A DNA stretch of 64,000 bases from Spisula solida (Eukaryota; Mollusca; Bivalvia; Venerida; Mactridae). The stretch spans positions 10,963,455-11,027,454 of the forward strand of contig OX365948.1 in NCBI GenBank assembly GCA_947247005.1, written 5' to 3'. Under the pieces are notes generated by a model that made no database searches, was not told the DNA's origin, and was given only the letters and a program-made list of their open reading frames with translations. Of the stretch, positions 57,949-64,000 are shown one piece after another. The translations under genes were made by a program, and so were the position numbers. Position 1 is the first letter of the stretch; the number at the start of each line of letters is the position of its first letter.

Positions 57949-59590
57949 TTGTTAAATAGTACTTACTTAGGTATAAAGGACGCTTTTAGTGATTATCAAG
58001 CTCTTAAAACTGGTAATATAAGAACCAAACGCTCACTTTTGCCTATTATAGGTCAGATATCAAGTTTATTATTCGGTACTGTTTCGGAGGATGACTTGTT
58101 AAATATAAACAAAAATGTTGCTAGTTTGGCACGAAACCAAGAAAAGATGATTCAAGATATTCAGCAAAGTTACACTTATGGACTTAATTACATATGTTCA
58201 AAAGCTTGATGTAAAAATTGAAGAATTACAAGAATTATGTAACAAAAGATGTGTTAAACTTGAACAGTTCATAAACACTTATTTGCAGTTCAAATTAATT
58301 TTGGATGAAATTCGACAGACAAGTCAAAACGCGATATTGTACTTAGAAAACTTGAAAATGGAACTAAATATGTTATCATTGAACCACTTGTCACCAAGTA
58401 CTATTTCTCCAAATAATTTGAAAAGATTGTTGCTTTCAATCAAAGATAAATTACCAGTAACTTTGAGATTACCGACTGACCCTAGATTAGACATTTGGTA
58501 TTTTTTATAACACTCTAAAATGTACCACTATTTTAAAAGACAATAGAATATTAGTAATCCTTCCGATCCCATTGATGAGTATAACTGAGAGGTTTGACAT
58601 TTACAAACTACATAACTTACCTTTACCATATTACACTAAATCAAAGCCGAGTAAACCCACAGTGGATTTGGATGCCAAATATGATATTAAAAACATGGCA
58701 TTAATGATAAACCGTGACCAATCAGAGTATGCACGTATTACTGAATCACAATTAAATGCTTGTAGCATGAAAACTATGGAATCGTGTAATCCACGTACCA
58801 TATTTTACAAAGTAGGTCATGTGTTATTGCATTGTTCTTGAAGCTAGAACACAATATTTAGTTGTACTGTACCAGCGTAGTGAGTCTAAATCAAAGGTTA
58901 TCTCATGTAGAACATATTAATGACGAATACTGGGCAATTGCCACTAACCAAGCAATTAAAATTGTAATTAATTGTCAAAATGTAAGTTTGCAACATGCTG
59001 AAATGTCAATTGAGCCACCATTAAGTGTAATCAAAATAAACAAAACATGTAGAGTTTCAAATAAGTTCTTTGGCATGTATCCCCTCTACATGAATGAATT
59101 GGCATTTCAATATACAGATACACTCTCAATGCTTTTGGCACTCAGAAATACTACTAGATTTACAATGTGGGATAGTTTAAGTTCAACTATTTCTAATACT
59201 GTACTAAAACCAATAACCCTGCCTGTGGGATTATCAAATGTGAAGGCAATTCCAATGAGAACGTTTCTCAAATCTTTGAGAAAATATGAGACATATAATG
59301 CTAATGAACGTGGTGTGTCCGTGTGGACATCTATTGCAATCATACTTTCAGTGGCCATAATAATAGGTCTTGTAATCACTTATTGTAAAACCAAAATAAT
59401 GCATACATTGGCTAAACTGTGCAATGGAGAAAATGTTGTGACAGGGTCTTCCCAGACCAGAAATTTGGTGTCGTCCATAGCTGACGGGGGCGTAGCCGAC
59501 GTACCCAGAGAACAACGGCCTCCTGCACCATTAAGACGTGGAGACGTGGAGCATAAGTTGGGTACTCTAATGAAACAGGAGTTTCAGTAA
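57949..59590 (+). pseudogene. Env-like (F-type fusion glycoprotein) gene, broken
   Basis: Frames 57949-58209, 58178-58510, 58572-58841 and 58862-59590 together cover most of an env gene of the kind shared by insect errantiviruses and baculovirus F proteins. Visible features are a basic proprotein-convertase-type site RTKR (58021-58032) followed by a small hydrophobic stretch, then a heptad-like helical region, a Cys-containing ectodomain, a transmembrane segment near 59314-59385 and a cytoplasmic tail. Breaks: a frameshift at about 58180-58205 and in-frame stops at the ends of the second and third frames. It is not expected to make a full protein. The family call rests on layout; no search was run. 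Confidence 0.6.
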
Positions 59591-60570
59591 AAACAATATT
59601 ACCATATATGTACATAAAACTATATATACATGTACATGTGAGATATCTACTATAACTTCGTACGTGTGTGAGTGAATGTATACACCCGTACCACCTAAAC
59701 TTTGATTACCAGTACTGCGATGCATTGTGAAGTTCGAAAAGCTTATTAACCACGGCCATAATTATGGACAAAACAACGATTATATACGTTTTGACTATAT
59801 ACGTTTGTACAAGAATATCTGATACATGTAATTCAACAACGATATTGATACAGCTACAAGAACATTAAATATAATTAAAGAAAACAACAAACAATCAGAA
59901 CTTTCTTTGATTAAACATTGCTGATTCCAAAATCTCGATCATTACAGAATGGAAATACAAATCGAGATATGCATCTCCCAAGAAGGTCCACTCAGCAATG
60001 ACAGTAACTACGAGGAGATGGAAATATCCATACACCAGGAGTTCGATTAATTACTTTCAACTATAAGAAACGATGATAGATCTATTAACGATATTGATAC
60101 TGATGATGAAATGGACTTAACAATTAAAACTACATAAATAATTTCAACACCTACCACCAAAACGGCGTCTACGATGACAACAGCAACGGTCATAAATATC
60201 CAATGTAAGACAGAATCTACCACAACTACCACAACCGGAACCAACGTTACAATGATAAAACCTACAACCAACTTCGACTTTGACATTTGAACACTGCGCT
60301 TGTTTATGTTTCAAGAATGAATGTGTGAATGTTGACATTTTGTTTTCATATTTGTTTAAATTTTTTTAATACTTTTCAGTGGTATTATTATACATGTATT
60401 GACATTCCGGCATATGGAATTCACAAATTGTGAAAAGAACATACTGGAGTTACAGTGACACTTGTACTTTATTGTGTTTATGTACATGAGTACTCATTAT
60501 GTTATTTCAATTCAAATCTATTAAATAAATCAATTTAGTTGATATTATTTCGATTTGGGTGATAAAGGTA
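59591..60570 (+). other. Post-env region with short Glu- and Thr-rich frames
   Basis: Between env and the 3' LTR there are a 33-codon acidic frame (ATG at 59949, stop at 60050) and a Thr-rich open stretch (about 60140-60288) on the plus strand. They may be decayed accessory frames or noncoding. A weak purine-richer stretch precedes the 3' LTR, but there is no clear polypurine tract. Confidence 0.35.
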
Positions 60571-61184
60571 TGTTACATAATGAGTCTCATGATAATTATT
60601 GATTATTTTGATTTGATTAAATACTTGATATATGCTTCTATGATTATTGTTAAGGTTGAAATGTGATACGCATTTAAAGTTACATCATCATACATGTAGA
60701 ATTGGAGTACATGCAAGTATAAGTAAATATACCATCAGGCCTCAGCTGACGTACTTATTGATATTTTAATTTCGTTGTAAGTTTCAACACAAAAGTCTAA
60801 TTTTGATGTAGATTTTGGCATAATCAGGTACCATGACATTTTAGACGAAGATTGCATCAGGTATTGCATCGGGCAATTAGTCTTTAATTTCATTGGTTGA
60901 ATTGATAATTTTAAAACATTTAATTTGGTTGGTCAAAATTAGCACCGCCTTACTTGTCAAAACACAATTATACATGCTATATATTACAAAATCACCATTT
61001 TCAAGTCGGTCTAAGTTTCAGTCCAAGTCTTGGACAGTTAAAGCGAAGTACTATGAAGAGATCACAATTCAATCTTTCAAACGTTGAATATATATTGGAC
61101 AATTAAAGTTGGAAACAAACTGATTTTTTTTAATTGATTAGTTAGTTGAAGTGAGAGACATTGAAAGGTGATGGTTATGCTACA
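60571..61184 (+). repeat. 3' LTR of env-bearing element
   Basis: 614 bp, starting TGTTACATAATGAGTCTCAT and ending GGTTATGCTACA. It is followed by the target duplication AAAG and then directly by 22-bp foldback-arm units. Confidence 0.88.
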
Positions 61185-61464
61185 AAAGTCGAAACTACGA
61201 TGATGAAAAGTCGAAACTACGATGATGAAAAGTCGAAAGTACGATGATGAAAAGTCGAAAGTACGATAGTGAAAAGTCGAAACTACGATGATGAAAAGTC
61301 GAAAGTACGAAACAACGATAGTACGATGGTTAAAAGTCAAAACTACGATAGTGAAAACTCGAAATAATATCGATATTTCACTATCGTTCTGTCGTTGTTT
61401 CCAGTTTTCATTATCGTAGTATCGACTTTTCACTATCGTAGTTTCGACTTTTCATCATCGTACT
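61185..61464. repeat. Foldback-arm arrays, head-to-head
   Basis: Five to six units of TCGAAASTACGATGATGAAA AG (61185-61320) pass through a palindromic centre (AATAATATCGATATTTCA, about 61366) into inverted units (to 61464). The two halves can pair as a long hairpin. The right end abuts a second LTR element. Confidence 0.75.
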
Positions 61465-61629
61465 TGTTGTATTTTGTATATCAATAAAGTTAACTCAGAA
61501 TGAGTTTTCCACAAGAGCGTGGTGTACAAATAGATTTAACACAAACACGTGTATCCAGTACAAGAACTTTAATATAACTCTCTGATTCAGTGTGTGCATA
61601 GTATGTATATACATGTGAGATATACTACA
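61465..61629 (-). repeat. 3' LTR of the minus-strand Ty3/Gypsy element (about 165 bp)
   Basis: On the minus strand, AACAAGGGGAA (polypurine-tract-like) is followed by TGTAGTATATCTCACATG... and ends CAAAATACAACA, giving TG...CA ends. It sits in the correct place, downstream of the pol stop and against the foldback array. The matching 5' LTR lies outside the window, so the limits are inferred. Confidence 0.6.
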
Positions 61630-61930
61630 TTCCCCTTGTTTTGAAAACAAACAAAAACATTTTTTTTATAAAATAATGATGAATCAAATGTATGCTTTAT
61701 GCATATTTACGATCATGTATGCTGAATATATTTTAAGTCATGCAGGCATGTAGCAACACATTTTTATTTCGATTTCCTTGTTTCTAAACACATATCAGTT
61801 CACACTTCTTGTTTAACACTATAGTTCACAAATGAATATGCTGTCCTCTGTTACCTCATATTTATGGAATAAATTTACATTTACAACAACAATGTATCAA
61901 ATGACATAAAGGTCATGTTCAGTTACTTTA
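61630..61930 (-). other. 3' noncoding region of the Ty3/Gypsy element
   Basis: About 300 bp between the pol stop codon and the presumed polypurine tract. No env or other frame is seen. Confidence 0.5.
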
Positions 61931-64000
61931 TTATTTTTTCCATTCTTCACCAGAGAACAGTTTGCATGGTTTTACTACACGACCTGATCTAGTTTTAATG
62001 ACATTCGTCATTTGACTGTTTGGCACAGATTTTGGAGAAATTTGCTTCGTAGACATCGGGTCATGTGTATTTTTAATAGGTGTTTGCTGTTCAATAACTG
62101 ACTGCTGACCTGTGTTAATTGGTGTTGTTTTTTTACTGTCAGACTTCAAATCATTGTCAGTAGGCCTATGTTCTAATGGGGTGGAATTTATAAAGCGTCT
62201 GTTCCTTCTGTAGGTAGCACCATTAGAAGTCTGTATGTTGTATGAATGGTCGTTGTATGGTGCTATAACAGTTGCTGGTTCCCACAATGTACCGCGTTGA
62301 ACTCTTACTGACTCTCCTACATTTAGTGATGGTAATTTCCGTGCTGACTTGTCAAAATATTGTTTTGATTTCATTTTGTGATTTTTCATTGTTTTTCTAA
62401 CAAGGGAGGTTTTAACAAGTTTGGGTGACAGCTGATTGTTGGTGCTTGGTATGTTTGATCTCAGACGTTTTGACATTAACAATTGTGCTGGTGAATAACC
62501 ACATTTGAGAGGAGTGTTGCGATACTGCAATAATGGCATATAAATGTCAGTATTTGATTCCTTTGCTTTTTGTAAAAGTCGTTTTGCAATTTTAACATAT
62601 ACTTCACTCAAACCATTGGAACTAGCAAATGTCGGTGAGCTTGTCTCGTGTATAATATCCCATTCTTTGAGAAATAATTGAAATTGCTCACATGTAAAAA
62701 TAGCTGCATTGTCTGTCTTTAAGTTCATTGGTGATCCAAATCTACTGAAATGAACTTTTAACTTTCGAATGACTGTAACACTTTTGGTGTTAGGTAACAA
62801 GTCTATTTCAAAGTACCGACTATACGCGTCAACTAAAACCATAAATTCTTGTCCATCCCATGTAAACAAATCACAGCCTAGATTTTGCCATGGTAACTCG
62901 GGTACCTCATGGGTATGCAATGGTTCCCGCATGTTTGAGTCTTTGTGTCGGTTACATATCTGGCAACCTTGAACGTGGTCTGATATCTGCTTGGTCATCA
63001 ATGGCCAGAACATGATATCACGTGCACGTCCAGTCGTTTTTTCAATACCGAAATGACCTACATGTACTGCCTCGATCATTTCGTCTCTCATATGTGTCGG
63101 AATAACTAGTTTCTGACCTTTGAAAACAATGCCGTCTTCATATGACAGTTCGTCCCTATGATTCCAGTATGGTAATACTGTTTTAGGGCATAATTTCCGT
63201 TCGTCGGGCCACCCTTTTAAAATTACTGATGCCAGCGTCTGCATGTCTGCGTCATTTTCAGTAGCATTTCTTAACTGCTGAAGTTTACTATTGCTTACTG
63301 GTAATGACTTAAGTACCGTATGTACGTGACAGTCTAGATCTGGTATCAAGTCTGGACATGTGTCGCTTACAAAATTCCTACTGAGTGCGTCTCCTAGTGG
63401 AATATTCTTGCCTCTACAATGAATAATTTCAATGTCATAGTTTTGCAATTGTAACAACATTCTCTGCAGCCTAGGCGGTGCACTACAGAGCGGTTTTTTC
63501 ATGATTGATTCAATAGGTTTACAATCGGACTCAATAATGGTATGTCTACCATATATGTATTGTTTGAAACGAATACATCCAAAGAGAATAGCTAACATTT
63601 CTTTCTCTATCTGAGCATAACCTACTTCCGTCGAAGTCAGTGTTTTCGAAGCGTATGCAACAGGCTTGCCATCCTGCATACAGCAGATTCCTAAGCCTTT
63701 AGACGATGCATCAACCTGCAGCCGTACAGGTTTTTTCGGGTCATAGTAGCATAGTACTGGCGACTTAGTTATAACCGCCTTGACCTTATTAAAAGCATCC
63801 GTTTGCTCAAAATCCCAACTAAACTCTATGTCCTTGCGCAACAGAGCACGCATTGGGCTTGTGATGTCAGCTAAATTTGGCGCGAATTTCGTCAAGTATG
63901 TGATCATGCCTAACAGAGTTTCCAGCTCTGCGCGGTTAGTAGGACATTTCATCTGCAAAATAGCATCGACCTTGTCTGGGTCAGGCCTCAGTCCGTCTGC
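61931..64000 (-). CDS. pol: Ty3/Gypsy pol: RT end, RNase H, integrase (partial)
   Basis: A minus-strand frame, open for 689 codons to the window edge and continuing beyond it. In order: the RT thumb/connection (LETLLGMITYLTKFAPNLAD); RNase H with VDAS, IEKE and ESDCKP carrying the D-E-D residues; the integrase zinc domain HVGHFGIEKT...GCQIC (H-H-C-C); the catalytic core with Asp in GCDLF, Asp in LKTDNA and Glu in SEVYVK, a D-D-35-E spacing; and a C terminus ending with KTRSGRVVKPC. No stops or frameshifts are seen, so it may still be intact. The coding start is outside the window; the first in-window residues are read from the edge. Confidence 0.93.
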   Translation of the reverse strand, partial: ADGLRPDPDKVDAILQMKCPTNRAELETLLGMITYLTKFAPNLADITSPMRALLRKDIEFSWDFEQTDAFNKVKAVITKSPVLCYYDPKKPVRLQVDASSKGLGICCMQDGKPVAYASKTLTSTEVGYAQIEKEMLAILFGCIRFKQYIYGRHTIIESDCKPIESIMKKPLCSAPPRLQRMLLQLQNYDIEIIHCRGKNIPLGDALSRNFVSDTCPDLIPDLDCHVHTVLKSLPVSNSKLQQLRNATENDADMQTLASVILKGWPDERKLCPKTVLPYWNHRDELSYEDGIVFKGQKLVIPTHMRDEMIEAVHVGHFGIEKTTGRARDIMFWPLMTKQISDHVQGCQICNRHKDSNMREPLHTHEVPELPWQNLGCDLFTWDGQEFMVLVDAYSRYFEIDLLPNTKSVTVIRKLKVHFSRFGSPMNLKTDNAAIFTCEQFQLFLKEWDIIHETSSPTFASSNGLSEVYVKIAKRLLQKAKESNTDIYMPLLQYRNTPLKCGYSPAQLLMSKRLRSNIPSTNNQLSPKLVKTSLVRKTMKNHKMKSKQYFDKSARKLPSLNVGESVRVQRGTLWEPATVIAPYNDHSYNIQTSNGATYRRNRRFINSTPLEHRPTDNDLKSDSKKTTPINTGQQSVIEQQTPIKNTHDPMSTKQISPKSVPNSQMTNVIKTRSGRVVKPCKLFSGEEWKK

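Larger units (their letters stand above)
55863..61184 (+). mobile_element. LTR element with env-like gene and no visible gag or pol
   Basis: Two direct LTRs (55863-56469 and 60571-61184) start TGTTACATAA and end TTATGCTACA. They flank about 4.1 kb. AAAG is duplicated at 55859-55862 and 61185-61188, consistent with integrase-made 4-bp duplications of Ty3/Gypsy-like elements. The interior holds a leader, a 71-codon frame, an env-like gene broken into several frames, and about 1 kb of further sequence. No protease, reverse transcriptase or integrase motif is seen, so it must have depended on another element. The LTRs differ by a few per cent by eye, so the insertion is not brand new. Confidence 0.8.
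54197..61464. mobile_element. Foldback-like element with tandem-repeat arms (interrupted)
   Basis: The left arm (54197-54302) repeats the complement of TCGAAACTACGATGATGAAA AG (22 bp). The right arm (about 55736-55862, continuing at 61185-61365) repeats the same unit in the opposite sense. Just inside the arms, TCGCCTTCCTGTT..GCATGCGCAC at 54301-54324 pairs with its complement at about 55702-55724, so the inverted repeat extends past the tandem units. The 1.4-kb centre has no recognisable gene. A further inverted array (61366-61464) adjoins the right arm. Arms of tandem repeats are typical of foldback elements of other animals; whether this uses a DDE transposase is unknown. Confidence 0.6.
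61465..64000 (-). mobile_element. Ty3/Gypsy LTR retrotransposon, 3' part
   Basis: It combines the pol frame, 3' noncoding region, polypurine tract and short LTR described above. Gag, the rest of pol and the 5' LTR lie beyond the right edge. It is inserted in the inverted foldback-arm array; the last bases before it are ATCGTACT, so a TACT- or GTACT-like duplication should be found at the other end. Confidence 0.8.

Noticed and set aside
60047..60338. Minus-strand frames with Val-rich hydrophobic runs in the post-env region
   Set aside because: Antisense of Thr/Asn-rich plus-strand codons; no support.
62769..62972. Plus-strand frame opposite pol
   Set aside because: Antisense shadow of the integrase region.

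Overview
The window is metazoan nuclear DNA. It is AT-rich by eye, has GT-AG introns, and is crowded with minisatellites, small hairpin (MITE-like) elements and retrotransposon debris. The best guess is a lophotrochozoan, probably a bivalve or other mollusc. That guess rests on the style of the repeats and on an invertebrate-type short NOL4 gene, so it is tentative. There is no bacterial content, CRISPR array or operon.

Layout. 1-8.97 kb is intergenic, with two tandem arrays (41-bp unit near 4 kb, 28-bp unit at 6.5-7.6 kb) and a tRNA-derived SINE. 8.98-30.9 kb holds a complete 8-exon plus-strand gene for a NOL4 / NOL4L-like nuclear protein of 442 residues. Its two large introns carry a 15-bp and a 54/56-bp tandem array, SINEs and MITEs. 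31-38.6 kb is intergenic: two copies of a short interspersed repeat, a GC-richer foldback element, an 84-bp tandem repeat, and a 2.5-kb array of a 32-bp unit that ends about 0.5 kb before the next start codon. 38.7-52.8 kb holds a complete 8-exon plus-strand SLC1-family excitatory amino acid transporter of 535 residues, including a 43-bp micro-exon. Its introns hold strong hairpins, a dispersed 14-bp motif, a decayed BEL/Pao fragment, a LINE 3'-end fragment and a 22-bp minisatellite.

52.8-64 kb is a nest of mobile elements. A foldback-like element has arms built of 22-bp tandem repeats. One arm was entered by an LTR element (607/614-bp LTRs, AAAG target duplication) that carries a broken env-like gene but no recognisable gag or pol. 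A second, minus-strand Ty3/Gypsy element with a short LTR of about 165 bp and a long open pol frame was inserted in the neighbouring array and runs out of the window.

The two host genes look functionally unrelated: a nuclear regulator of the NOL4 family and a sodium-coupled glutamate/aspartate carrier. The most interesting structures are the nested foldback/LTR complex at the right end, the env-bearing element without pol, and the dispersed GTGAACTACGTTAC motif in a transporter intron.
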